A stretch of DNA of 64,000 nt from Bacteroidetes bacterium GWA2_40_15. Lineage in GTDB: Bacteria > Bacteroidota > Bacteroidia > Bacteroidales > VadinHA17. The DNA lies in contig MENI01000021.1 in the NCBI GenBank assembly GCA_001768195.1, forward strand, positions 44,239 through 108,238, in the 5' to 3' direction. Numbering within the stretch: the first letter of the stretch is position 1; each line of letters starts with the position of its first letter. This document shows, one piece after another, positions 7,915 through 16,108 of the stretch. Under the pieces are notes generated by a model. The model saw only the letters and a program-made list of their open reading frames with translations, was not told where the DNA came from and made no database searches. A program made the position numbers and the translations under genes.

Positions 7915-9249
7915 ATGAAGAAATCAAGGTGGAAAAAGGTCCTTACTATGCTGGTATTTTTGTTCTTCAGCTTAACAGGACTAAAGGCTGCAGACGGAAC
8001 CGTGATTGACACAGGAGCAACGGCCTGGATGTTAACTTCTACTGCACTGGTATTATTAATGATTCCCGGTCTCGCAATGTTTTATGGTGGACTGGTTCGC
8101 TCTAAAAATGTCCTTGGGACTATTATGCACAGTTATGTGGCGATGGGTATAATAAGTGTTTTATGGGTTATTATTGGCTACAGCATGTGTTTCGGAGGAA
8201 ATATTCTAGGTGGATGGTTCGGATGGAATCCGGATTATTTTTTTCTGAAAGGTATCGACACAAATGTAATGGAAGCCGGGATCCCTGAATATGTTTTTTC
8301 GATGTTTCAGGGGAAATTTGCAATTATCACTCCAGCTCTTATTGCCGGAGCATTTGCTGAACGGGTTTCTTTTAAAGCTTATTGTTTCTTCATTGCTCTG
8401 TGGAGTATCCTGGTATATAATCCTCTTTGCCACTGGGTTTGGGCTTCTGATGGATTTCTCTTTAATATGGGTTCAAAAGGGGCTATTGATTTTGCAGGAG
8501 GTACTGTTGTTCATATATCTGCCGGAGTCAGCGGCCTGGTTGCTGCACTCTATCTTGGGGCACGCCGCGGGTATCCTTACCAGGTAATACGTCCGAATAA
8601 TCTGGTAATAACCATGCTTGGTGCAGGTTTACTGTGGGTAGGATGGTTTGGATTCAATGCAGGCAGCAGCATATCATCAGGACTCAGTACTGCCCAGGCG
8701 CTTACAGCAACACAGGTTGCAGCAGCTGCAGGGGCACTCTCATGGATTATAATTGAAAGCAGGCATCAGGGTAAAGCGACTGCACTTGGTTTTGCCAGCG
8801 GGATCCTTGCCGGACTTGTGGCTGTCACACCGGCTGCAGGAGTAGTACAGCCATGGGGGGCAATGGTCCTTGGAATTATTGCATCCATGTTATGCTACAT
8901 GGCAATTATGTTGAAGAACAAGCTAGGATACGATGACAGCCTTGATGCCTTCGGGATTCATGGAATTGGAGGGATTACAGGAGCATTACTTCTGGTTTTC
9001 TTTATTCGTCCATCATGGATGAGTGATGCTGCAACATCAGCAGGTGGTTCCTGGACAATACTGAATCAGCTTGGCATACAAGCTCTTGCTGTTACAATTG
9101 CAATTGTTTATGCTGGTCTTGTGACATTTGCATTATTATTTATGCTTGACAGATTCATAAAGATTAAATCATCTGAAGATGATGAAATGGCAGGTCTCGA
9201 CAGATCCTATCATGGGGAGAGAGGATATGGAATGTTAAATCCCAGCTAA
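7915..9249 (+). CDS. amtB: Ammonium transporter
   Basis: A 444-residue Amt-family channel for uptake of ammonium across the inner membrane. It has a cleavable signal peptide (residues 1-25, ending LKA) and then eleven predicted helices. Hallmarks include LMIPGLAMFYGGLVRSKN near the N-terminus, the first pore His in GGTVVHISAGVSG, GWFGFNAGS in the middle, and the second pore His in DAFGIHGIGGITGAL. The cytoplasmic C-tail ends DRSYHGERGYGMLNPS, the stretch that contacts PII proteins. The PII gene follows after 26 bp, so the pair forms the classic amtB-glnK unit. Confidence 0.97.
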   Translation: MKKSRWKKVLTMLVFLFFSLTGLKAADGTVIDTGATAWMLTSTALVLLMIPGLAMFYGGLVRSKNVLGTIMHSYVAMGIISVLWVIIGYSMCFGGNILGGWFGWNPDYFFLKGIDTNVMEAGIPEYVFSMFQGKFAIITPALIAGAFAERVSFKAYCFFIALWSILVYNPLCHWVWASDGFLFNMGSKGAIDFAGGTVVHISAGVSGLVAALYLGARRGYPYQVIRPNNLVITMLGAGLLWVGWFGFNAGSSISSGLSTAQALTATQVAAAAGALSWIIIESRHQGKATALGFASGILAGLVAVTPAAGVVQPWGAMVLGIIASMLCYMAIMLKNKLGYDDSLDAFGIHGIGGITGALLLVFFIRPSWMSDAATSAGGSWTILNQLGIQALAVTIAIVYAGLVTFALLFMLDRFIKIKSSEDDEMAGLDRSYHGERGYGMLNPS

Positions 9250-9275
9250 TAATAATATCAGGTAAATTACTTAAA

Positions 9276-9620
9276 ATGAAACTAATAACCGCAATAATAA
9301 GAGAAGTTCAGCTTGACAGGGTACGTGAAGCGCTTATAGAAGCTGACATAAAAAGAATTACCGTCAGCCGTGTTTCAGGACATGGCCAGCAGAGGATCGA
9401 GGAGATGTACAGAGGTCAGATTATTATACCTGACCTTATACCTAAAATAAAGATTGAGATCGCTGTAAATGAGGCATTTGTTGATATTACGGTTGACACG
9501 ATCCTAAAGTCGGCCAGGACAAACGGGAATGGTTCAGTAGGCGATGGCAAGATATTTATAACTCCCCTGGAAGAGTGCATCAGAATACGTACCGGAGAAA
9601 GAGGAGGTACTGCAATCTGA
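9276..9620 (+). CDS. glnK: Nitrogen regulatory protein PII
   Basis: A 114-residue trimeric signalling protein that would sense 2-oxoglutarate and ATP/ADP and plug AmtB when ammonium is plentiful. The N-terminal strand MKLITAIIREVQLDRVREAL is typical. The T-loop (about residues 37-55) reads GHGQQRIEEMYRG and keeps the Tyr that corresponds to the uridylylated Tyr51. The C-terminal signature VGDGKIFITPLEECIRIRTGERG carries the nucleotide-contact residues. Its position directly behind amtB fits GlnK. Whether it is uridylylated here cannot be told from sequence. Confidence 0.95.
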   Translation: MKLITAIIREVQLDRVREALIEADIKRITVSRVSGHGQQRIEEMYRGQIIIPDLIPKIKIEIAVNEAFVDITVDTILKSARTNGNGSVGDGKIFITPLEECIRIRTGERGGTAI

Positions 9621-9658
9621 TTCAGCTATTTCTGCAGAGTATTAAACTAAAAAGGAAA

Positions 9659-10048
9659 TTAACAATCGGAAATATTTTCAGTTTTAATAAATTCAATCGG
9701 AATATCTATGACTGTGGAGATATATTCTCCACGGTCAAAAATATCCACATCATCTTCTTCATAATACCATTTAATGTGGAGTTTCCTCCGCTGTTGAATC
9801 AGCTGAGTCATTTTCTTAAGGATAGATGTAAGTACTATTGTATTAAAACTGTTCAGAAATTCCAAAGCAATTACAACTTCAGTTGAGTCTGCAGGATTAA
9901 GGAGGTAAGAATCAATCCATTTCATTACCTGCTCAGGAATTCCTGTTCTGCTTTCATCAATTGCCCGACCTTTTATTTTTATATTTCCTTTAGGCTCTAA
10001 AAGATATTCAGGAGTCTTGTTTGTTGGTAAAATATGAACTTTTTCCAT
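9659..10048 (-). CDS. SiaC-family (DUF1987) regulatory phosphoprotein
   Basis: A 129-residue single-domain protein. The family motifs are TPEYLLEPKGNIKIKGRAIDES (N-terminal), WIDSYLLNPADSTEVVIALEFLNSFNT (the site region, where SiaC is phosphorylated on a Thr/Ser in an NTSS-like motif) and HIKWYYEEDDVDIFDRGEYIS. In Pseudomonas, SiaC is phosphorylated by the kinase SiaB and dephosphorylated by SiaA, and unphosphorylated SiaC activates a diguanylate cyclase. A SiaB-type protein is encoded at 27.4 kb, so the pair may work together in trans. I start at the ATG (10048) rather than the TTG two codons upstream. The gene is monocistronic and convergent with glnK. Confidence 0.85.
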   Translation of the reverse strand: MEKVHILPTNKTPEYLLEPKGNIKIKGRAIDESRTGIPEQVMKWIDSYLLNPADSTEVVIALEFLNSFNTIVLTSILKKMTQLIQQRRKLHIKWYYEEDDVDIFDRGEYISTVIDIPIEFIKTENISDC

Positions 10049-10211
10049 TGTCAATTCTTTAGATTATAGTTCCGATCTCTCTGCCCATTAGATGCAATAT
10101 ACTAAAAATCATCCGGATATCTTAAGCAAAATGATACAAAAATTAAATGAATTCAACCGGAAAACAGTTCCATTGCCTGATTCTGCCTGACTTAGCCTTC
10201 CGGAAAGTCTT

Positions 10212-11486
10212 TTATTTGATACGCAATGACCTGATAACCTTATCGACTTCTGTTGCATACCTTTCAAAAAGAGTGGGATCGTTTGAAGGGAAATAGTAGT
10301 GAATGACGACCCGTATTCCATTTTTGTAGAGAGCTGTATAACGAACCCTGATACCAAGGTCATAAATACAGTCAAAACCTGTCGCATCTCCAACGGAAAA
10401 ATTCCGGTTTAATTTTAAATCCTTTATACCAAACCTTGTGAGAGATAATTCGAAAATCTTTGCGAAATCCTCAGGTTTTTGATCTTCTACCTTGTGGGCA
10501 TAGATAATGAGAAATGGGCTTGAATCAATTGATGAGCCTATAGAATTAAGTCTGAATCCATTCCAGTTTTCAGGCACCTTATCCTCTTCGCCAGTGGAGA
10601 CAGAGGAGCTATACTTACCAGACTTCATCTCTTCATACGGGTCTTGCTGTACTATTTTGCTGAATGACCAGCTTTTCGGTGCGGTTATTTCAAATCGGAA
10701 GGCTTCATTTCTAATGGTCACATGTTCAGACTGTTTTTGCTCTATGGCCGTGAGTGGTTTTTCATCGTTTTGTGCAATGGTTTTCATACCTCCAATTTCT
10801 ACGGTTGCATCCTTAATACACCGGACAGAATTGCCAGCCTGCATTTCGGCATAGCTCCTGATTATATTGGAACCATTAAAGTTAATATTCCTGGTCCAGA
10901 GATATTTTTCATTGTCAACAGTGGAACTCCACCAGAAAGCATAGGATTTATTGTACCAGTTTGAACCATTGTCTGATATTGAACCTCCTGCACGGGCTGT
11001 GAAACCAGTTTCGTTAGTGGCGCCATTATTTGGTTCATTCCAGTTTGCCGTACCAGTCTCTTTAAGTTTGCCTCCTGCGTCGACTTCTCCCCCCAGATAT
11101 GTTATAAGAATTGTCCAGTCCTGATCTGACGGGACATGCCAGCCGTCAGGACACAAGTTGTCTTTAATTACAGTAAACCCATTATAAAACGCTCCATAAC
11201 GGTCCTTATATACCGATGCTGAGTCATAGAGCCAGCAGTATGCCGGAGTTGTTGATGCTGCAACTGTATGGTCGGCCCATTCATTGGCATCCGCTTTAGC
11301 AAGAGGGATCTCTGTACCATCATTGAATTTTGTGGCTTTAAGGTTTTCAGCCATCCATATCTGGGTGCCTATAGTTACTGTTTTATAAATATTGCCATCA
11401 ATGTCTTCAACTGTTTGTGCCTGAACTTCTGCCAGGCAAAAGCCAAACAGGAACAGTGCACTTAACTTAATTTTCCCGGATTCCAT
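10212..11486 (-). CDS. Secreted FISUMP-domain protein with extra C-terminal domain
   Basis: A 424-residue exported protein. After a signal peptide (about residues 1-23, ending VQAQ) comes a Fibrobacter succinogenes major paralogous domain: DIDGNIYKTVTIGTQIWMAENLKATKFNDGT, then CPDGWHVPSDQDW, ending with FWWSSTVDN and SVRCIKD around residue 228. The remaining 195 residues hold a separate alpha/beta domain (FRFEITAPKSWSFSK, later SLTRFGIKDLKLNRNFSVGDATGFD), which looks like a PsbP/Mog1-type fold; that comparison is tentative. FISUMP domains are related to C-type-lectin-like folds and are thought to act at the cell surface. It is the last gene of a three-gene leftward set. Confidence 0.8.
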   Translation of the reverse strand: MESGKIKLSALFLFGFCLAEVQAQTVEDIDGNIYKTVTIGTQIWMAENLKATKFNDGTEIPLAKADANEWADHTVAASTTPAYCWLYDSASVYKDRYGAFYNGFTVIKDNLCPDGWHVPSDQDWTILITYLGGEVDAGGKLKETGTANWNEPNNGATNETGFTARAGGSISDNGSNWYNKSYAFWWSSTVDNEKYLWTRNINFNGSNIIRSYAEMQAGNSVRCIKDATVEIGGMKTIAQNDEKPLTAIEQKQSEHVTIRNEAFRFEITAPKSWSFSKIVQQDPYEEMKSGKYSSSVSTGEEDKVPENWNGFRLNSIGSSIDSSPFLIIYAHKVEDQKPEDFAKIFELSLTRFGIKDLKLNRNFSVGDATGFDCIYDLGIRVRYTALYKNGIRVVIHYYFPSNDPTLFERYATEVDKVIRSLRIK

Positions 11487-11509
11487 TTTTGTTCTGGTTT
11501 AAAATATGG

Positions 11510-12343
11510 TTATTTCTTTACAATTTCCACTCTTCTGTTAAGTGTTCGGCCTTCTTCTGTATCGTTTGATGTAACAGGGCAAATGGGACCGGCCCCATCT
11601 CCTGTCAGCCGGGAAGCTGAAATCTGATACTTCGACACAAGGTAGTTTTTAACCGATTCCCCTCTGGATCTGGATAACTTTTGGTTCATTTCATAATCAC
11701 CAGCATTGTCTGTGTGACCCACAATGTATACACTGACTCCGGGATTTTCTTTCAGAAACGCTGCAATTGAACTGATTGCTTTTTCCGATTCAGGTTTGAT
11801 ATCGGATTTCCCGGTGTCAAAAAGGATCCCGTATAAGGCTATTTTCCCCTGAGAAGCTATGCTCCCTTTAATATCCAGAGCACTGACCTCCTGTTTCATG
11901 ACATCAATTTCTATTGAAAAGATACCATAGTTATCCTGATCTTCACTGTTTGTATTTGCATTCACAAAAATCCATATTTCTTTGCCATTGTATGTGGTTC
12001 TGAAAACGTTTCCATCCGATTCTTTCAGAACTTCACCACCAACTGATTTTATTGCATTTACATGGTTCTGAAGGATCTGCAGGCCTGAGACTACCCGTTT
12101 ATTGTCCTCCTTTTTGCGGAACCAGACTTCACGGTAAATGCCTTCTTTTTTTATTGCCCTTGCCCCTCTGTCAACCAAAAATTCATAGGAGCCAAATTCA
12201 GAATAATTACAATTATCCAGATAAAAGCCATTCATTGGTGTAAAGAGTGGGATCGTTTTTTTAAGACAATCAGGATTATCCTTCTGGGCAAATAAAGCCA
12301 GGGCTAAAAAACCTAAAACTATTGATATAAGCGTTTTTTTCAT
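11510..12343 (-). CDS. OmpA-family protein with N-terminal paralogous module
   Basis: A 277-residue secreted or periplasmic protein. A signal peptide (1-19, ending LFAQ) precedes a domain of about 140 residues (PLFTPMNGFYLDNCNYSEF to SEDQDNYGIFSIEIDV). The same domain, about half identical, begins the neighbouring gene at 12419, and its layout recalls DUF4892-OmpA proteins. The C-terminal 110 residues form an OmpA-like peptidoglycan-binding domain: ILFDTGKSDIKPES, VYIVGHTDNAGD, SRSRGESVKNYLV and LNRRVEIV. It probably ties the N-terminal module to the cell wall. It lies 24 bp upstream of the FISUMP gene and is likely cotranscribed with it. Confidence 0.87.
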   Translation of the reverse strand: MKKTLISIVLGFLALALFAQKDNPDCLKKTIPLFTPMNGFYLDNCNYSEFGSYEFLVDRGARAIKKEGIYREVWFRKKEDNKRVVSGLQILQNHVNAIKSVGGEVLKESDGNVFRTTYNGKEIWIFVNANTNSEDQDNYGIFSIEIDVMKQEVSALDIKGSIASQGKIALYGILFDTGKSDIKPESEKAISSIAAFLKENPGVSVYIVGHTDNAGDYEMNQKLSRSRGESVKNYLVSKYQISASRLTGDGAGPICPVTSNDTEEGRTLNRRVEIVKK

Positions 12344-12418
12344 TATGGATTATATTTATAGATTGATAGTAAGTAAGTTCTTTTAGTTTTAATAACTATT
12401 ATTTCATTAAGCCAGGAA

Positions 12419-13903
12419 TTAAAAAGACCTTATAGGGCGAACACGCAACCCAATATTCTTATCTCCCGTAACGAGATGGAAGTCAGTATGGTTAAAATTG
12501 AAGGCATAAGCTTTATCCCTGTCAGATTCAGTAGAAGTCCACCAAAAGTCGGTACTATTAAATCCACCAAGGTTCTGCATGTATAAATTCTTATAGATTA
12601 AATACATTTCGTCTGTTGCAGGTAAAACCCAATTATAGTAATTGTTAAGTGTTGAATTGAAACATAATCTGGCAGCACAATGGGTCTTATGACATGTAGC
12701 CACAATGGTATTAGTATTGGTATAACCGGAATGTCTGTCAATTGGGATTCCGGTATCTCCTGAAACAAACCCCCCCATACAACCCCATGCTTCAAACGTG
12801 CTCTGATCGGTTTCGGAACAAACCAATCCGTGTCCCATGCCATCGTTGTAAAACACCAGGCCTCCGGCATAAAATGAACCAAATATTTGTCCGGAATTAA
12901 AACTTATCTCATTTCCATAAGTTGTATCGTCATCTGTTATCGCATAGGCTCTTACATAATATACAGTACCAGGTGATAAATCAAATAATATTCCATCTCG
13001 GGTATTTTTATTATCTGCTGTGGAAGGGTTTGAACTGGTGCTCCAGCAATAACCTCCGCTGATCATGGACTTACCGTTAGCAGATGGCGAAAATGTAGCC
13101 TTTGCAATGGCAGAAGTGCCTTTAATTTCGCTGATCTCATTAAGAACCACATTTGGCGCATTTAAGTTTAAAGAGTTGATCTTTATATTTTTAGTGTTCG
13201 CAGAGATTGAAACAGTTGATATTTTACCATAATTAATGTCCTCTGTTAAGTATTCAAATTTTTCTACTGTTGGAGGAATTACAGCACCAGAATCATTTTC
13301 TATGTAACTATCATAAGGTAATTCAATTGAACCAGCAGGATTAGCAGCTCCTTCTATTTTAACCGAACCATGCTGACTTTGTGTACTTTGGGAACCATTA
13401 ATATCTGTTGTTTCTACTGTTCCTGTCGTGCCCGGTAAATTGGATTCTTGTTTTGTTGCTTCACCTTCGATGGAAATAACACCATAATTATCCTGATCTT
13501 CACTGTATATGTTGGCATTCACAAGGATCAAGTATTCTTTACCCTGGTAAACTATTATAAATACATCCCCGTCCGAATCCGGTGCCAATTCTCCTCCTGC
13601 CGCTTTGATGGCATCGGTCTGCTGCTTAAGTATCTGTGGACCTGAAATGTGCCGGGAATTGTCCGGATTCCTTTTATACCAGGTTTCCCGGTATACTCCT
13701 TCTTTGTGTACGGACCTGCTGTTTCGGGCAATTGCAAAATCATAGTAAAAGAATTCAGAGAATTTACATTTGTCGCTCAGCGAGTAACCTTCAAAGGAAG
13801 TGAGAAACGGCAGGACAGCTTCCTTGCAATCCCGGGAATTATCCTGGGCAAATGCATACACGGAAGTACTGATTATTAAAAGTGAAAAAAGAATTATTTT
13901 CAT
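12419..13903 (-). CDS. Secreted multi-domain protein, paralogous N-terminal module plus DUF1566-like C-terminus
   Basis: A 494-residue exported protein. The ATG at 13903 is used, since it gives a good signal peptide (MKIILFSLLIISTSVYAFAQ); an in-frame ATG 27 bases upstream adds only polar residues. Residues about 25-150 repeat the N-terminal module of the OmpA-family gene downstream (KFSEFFYYDFAIARN, KEGVYRETWYKRN, NIYSEDQDNYGVISIE). A low-complexity linker and a fibronectin-like segment (GYCWSTSSNPSTADN, YYVRAYAITDDDTTYGNEISF) follow. The C-terminus is a DUF1566/Lcl domain (VLPATDEMYLIYKN, FWWTSTES, LRVRPIRSF). It is the first gene of a three-gene set assembled from interchangeable surface modules. 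Confidence 0.82.
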   Translation of the reverse strand: MKIILFSLLIISTSVYAFAQDNSRDCKEAVLPFLTSFEGYSLSDKCKFSEFFYYDFAIARNSRSVHKEGVYRETWYKRNPDNSRHISGPQILKQQTDAIKAAGGELAPDSDGDVFIIVYQGKEYLILVNANIYSEDQDNYGVISIEGEATKQESNLPGTTGTVETTDINGSQSTQSQHGSVKIEGAANPAGSIELPYDSYIENDSGAVIPPTVEKFEYLTEDINYGKISTVSISANTKNIKINSLNLNAPNVVLNEISEIKGTSAIAKATFSPSANGKSMISGGYCWSTSSNPSTADNKNTRDGILFDLSPGTVYYVRAYAITDDDTTYGNEISFNSGQIFGSFYAGGLVFYNDGMGHGLVCSETDQSTFEAWGCMGGFVSGDTGIPIDRHSGYTNTNTIVATCHKTHCAARLCFNSTLNNYYNWVLPATDEMYLIYKNLYMQNLGGFNSTDFWWTSTESDRDKAYAFNFNHTDFHLVTGDKNIGLRVRPIRSF

Positions 13904-14114
13904 AATGATCTGTATTTCAATTAATTTCATACTTATTCAAAGATATTACAAATATTTAATATAATGGTTCATTTTATCATCTAAATAACTGGAATTCATG
14001 CTGTTAATTAATTAACAATAAAATCAATCCTTAAAACTCATATTATATAGGAATTATGAAAGAATTCCCCTCTCCACATATCTGTTTTTATTTATCTCTT
14101 TTCATTTTTTTATC

Positions 14115-14122
14115 TATATTTG
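14115..14122 (+). promoter_or_regulatory. Bacteroidota-type -7 box for yifB
   Basis: TATATTTG matches the TAnnTTTG consensus and lies 34 bp upstream of the chosen yifB start. No clear TTTG is found at -33, so this rests on the -7 element alone. The 225-bp region between the divergent genes is otherwise AT-rich; it also holds a 14-bp palindrome GTTAATTAATTAAC at 14003-14016. Confidence 0.45.
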
Positions 14123-14156
14123 ATTTGTGTTTCCATAAGTGCTAAAAAATTTTCCT

Positions 14157-15695
14157 ATGTTAATCCGGACTTTCACCAGTGCCGTGAACGGTATAGATGC
14201 CGTTACAGTTACCATAGAGGTAAATGTTTCCCGCGGCGTTCGTTTCTTTCTTGTAGGATTGCCCGATGTCGCAGTCAAGGAGAGCCAGCAGAGGATTGAA
14301 TCGGCCCTTCGTGCTCTTGACCTTCACTGGCCGGGCAAACAGGTTGTGATAAACATGGCACCGGCTGATATCAGAAAAGAGGGCGCTTCATATGACCTTC
14401 CTCTCGCACTTGGAATTCTTGCAGCCGATGAGAAGGTAAGCAGGGCAGAAATTGAGTCGTATATAATAATAGGAGAGCTTTCGCTTGACGGGACCCTGCA
14501 GCCGGTCAAAGGAGTTCTCCCGATTGCCATGCGTGCACGGGATGAAGGATTTAAAGGGATTATTGTACCGGTAAGAAATGCAAAGGAGGCTGCAGTTGTT
14601 GGTGGTCTTGACGTATATGGAATGGTCACACTGGGAGAGGTTGTTGAATTTTTCAACGGTATAAAAAAGTTCGATCCTGTTAGGGTAGACCTGGTGGAGA
14701 TCTTTAATGCTGAAGCAAACAAATATGATATTGATTTCTCTGATGTTCAGGGACAGGAGAATGTAAAGCGTGCACTGGAGGTTGCGGCCGCAGGAGGACA
14801 TAATATAATAATGATTGGTCCCCCGGGAGCAGGTAAAACGATGCTGGCAAAACGTTTGCCCACAATAATCCCTCCTCTGACACTTGAGGAGGCTCTTGAA
14901 ACGACAAAAATCCATTCGGTGGCAGGCAAAATTGATGATCATTGTGCACTGATGACAAGGAGGCCTTTCCGAAGTCCCCACCATACAATATCCGACGTGG
15001 CTCTGGTAGGCGGGGGTACTTTCCCACAGCCCGGGGAAATTTCCCTGGGTCACAACGGCGTTTTATTCCTCGATGAACTACCCGAGTTTAAACGTACTGT
15101 GCTGGAGGTGATGCGCCAGCCACTGGAGGACAGGGTAATAACAATATCACGGGCAAAATCGACTGTTGATTACCCTGCAAGCTTTATGCTTGTAGCCAGC
15201 ATGAATCCATGTCCCTGCGGATTTCATAATCATCCGGAGAAGGAATGCATGTGTTCCCCTGGAATGGTGCAAAAATACCTGAACAGGATCTCAGGTCCTT
15301 TGCTTGACCGGATAGATATCCATATTGAGGTAGTTCCGGTAAACTATGACAAGCTTGCAGATGCGGGAAGCACTGAGCACTCATCTTCTGTAAGGGAGAG
15401 GGTAGTGAAAGCAAGGAATGTTCAGGCCCGGCGCTTTGAAGCGGTGAAGGGGATCTATTCAAATGCCCAGATGACATCATCGATGCAACGTAAGTATTGT
15501 CAGCTCGATGAAGCCGGAGGCAGGCTTCTTAAGACGGCAATGGAGCTTAGAGGATTATCCGCAAGGGCATACGACAGGATACTGAAGGTTGCCAGGACAA
15601 TTGCCGATCTGGACGAATCTGAGCACATTCTTGCAGAACACATATCAGAAGCGATTAATTACCGTAACCTTGATAAGGAGGGTTGGGCCGGCTGA
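14157..15695 (+). CDS. YifB/ComM-family Mg-chelatase-like AAA+ ATPase
   Basis: A 512-residue AAA+ protein of the ComM/YifB group, a hexameric helicase that promotes branch migration during natural transformation in Proteobacteria. Domains in order: an N-terminal Lon-protease-like S5 fold (residues 1-170, GVRFFLVGLPDVAVKESQQRI, and PADIRKEGASYDLPLALG); an AAA+ core with Walker A GPPGAGKTML and Walker B GVLFLDELPEF; a zinc-binding-like loop CPCGFHNHPEKECMCSP; and a C-terminal lid with LSARAYDRILKVARTIADL. I begin at the ATG at 14157 because it gives the usual MLIRTFTSAVNGIDA start; a GTG six codons upstream is also in frame. A T-rich hairpin after the stop (15716-15745) may be its terminator. 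Confidence 0.95.
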   Translation: MLIRTFTSAVNGIDAVTVTIEVNVSRGVRFFLVGLPDVAVKESQQRIESALRALDLHWPGKQVVINMAPADIRKEGASYDLPLALGILAADEKVSRAEIESYIIIGELSLDGTLQPVKGVLPIAMRARDEGFKGIIVPVRNAKEAAVVGGLDVYGMVTLGEVVEFFNGIKKFDPVRVDLVEIFNAEANKYDIDFSDVQGQENVKRALEVAAAGGHNIIMIGPPGAGKTMLAKRLPTIIPPLTLEEALETTKIHSVAGKIDDHCALMTRRPFRSPHHTISDVALVGGGTFPQPGEISLGHNGVLFLDELPEFKRTVLEVMRQPLEDRVITISRAKSTVDYPASFMLVASMNPCPCGFHNHPEKECMCSPGMVQKYLNRISGPLLDRIDIHIEVVPVNYDKLADAGSTEHSSSVRERVVKARNVQARRFEAVKGIYSNAQMTSSMQRKYCQLDEAGGRLLKTAMELRGLSARAYDRILKVARTIADLDESEHILAEHISEAINYRNLDKEGWAG

Positions 15696-16010
15696 GCTTG
15701 GCTCCAATCGAAGAGGCCGATTTTTTTTTGCCGAAAAAATCCGGCAGGGCTGGTTAAACAGAAAAAGGAGGGGTTAATGAATTTTTTTCATGATTTATCA
15801 GGCAAAAGCTGACATTTTTAATAGATAATGTAGAAAATATCAACATATGTTGAATAAATAAACAATCGAATCAATACGCTTATTTTACAGTGGTTTGAGA
15901 GTATAAAAAATATACACTGTATATAAATTCAACACATTGGTGTCGGGATAAGTTCCGGAGAATAATGTGTAAATATCATAAAAACAAGGTATTAGGCCTT
16001 GTTTTTTTAT
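15696..16010 (+). terminator. Intergenic region with two terminator-like hairpins and a palindromic site
   Basis: This 315-bp stretch has no gene I can support. An imperfect hairpin GCCGATTTTTT/AAAAAATCCGGC (15716-15745) follows yifB. A perfect 14-bp palindrome TCAACATATGTTGA lies at 15840-15853, and a related half-site TCAACACATTGGTG lies at 15929-15942. GTATA-N5-TATAC is at 15901-15915. At 15981-16008, AAAACAAGG-N7-CCTTGTTTT followed by more Ts is a good intrinsic terminator. It insulates the downstream promoter or ends a short transcript made from within the region. Confidence 0.6.
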
Positions 16011-16027
16011 TTGGCACCATCCTTGGT
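16011..16027 (+). promoter_or_regulatory. Candidate sigma-54 promoter of the redox cluster
   Basis: TTGGCACCATCCTTGGT fits the sigma-54 pattern TGGCAC-N5-TTGC: the -24 GG is at 16013-16014 and the -12 element at 16025-16026, with exact spacing. Only the -12 C is changed, to G. It follows an intrinsic terminator directly and is 81 bp from the first gene of the cluster. The cluster encodes an NtrC-type activator, and the palindrome at 15840-15853, about 160 bp upstream, is a possible activator site. Confidence 0.6.
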
Positions 16028-16108
16028 AATAAGGAATCTGAGAGAATGATCAGCCAGAATAAAGAAATGAGGAAAAATCAAAAAAATAAGAATAAATAAC
16101 ATATAGCT

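Noticed and set aside
10109-10393. 94-residue frame on the minus strand at the end of the FISUMP gene
   Set aside because: It overlaps the real gene in another frame and has no recognisable features.
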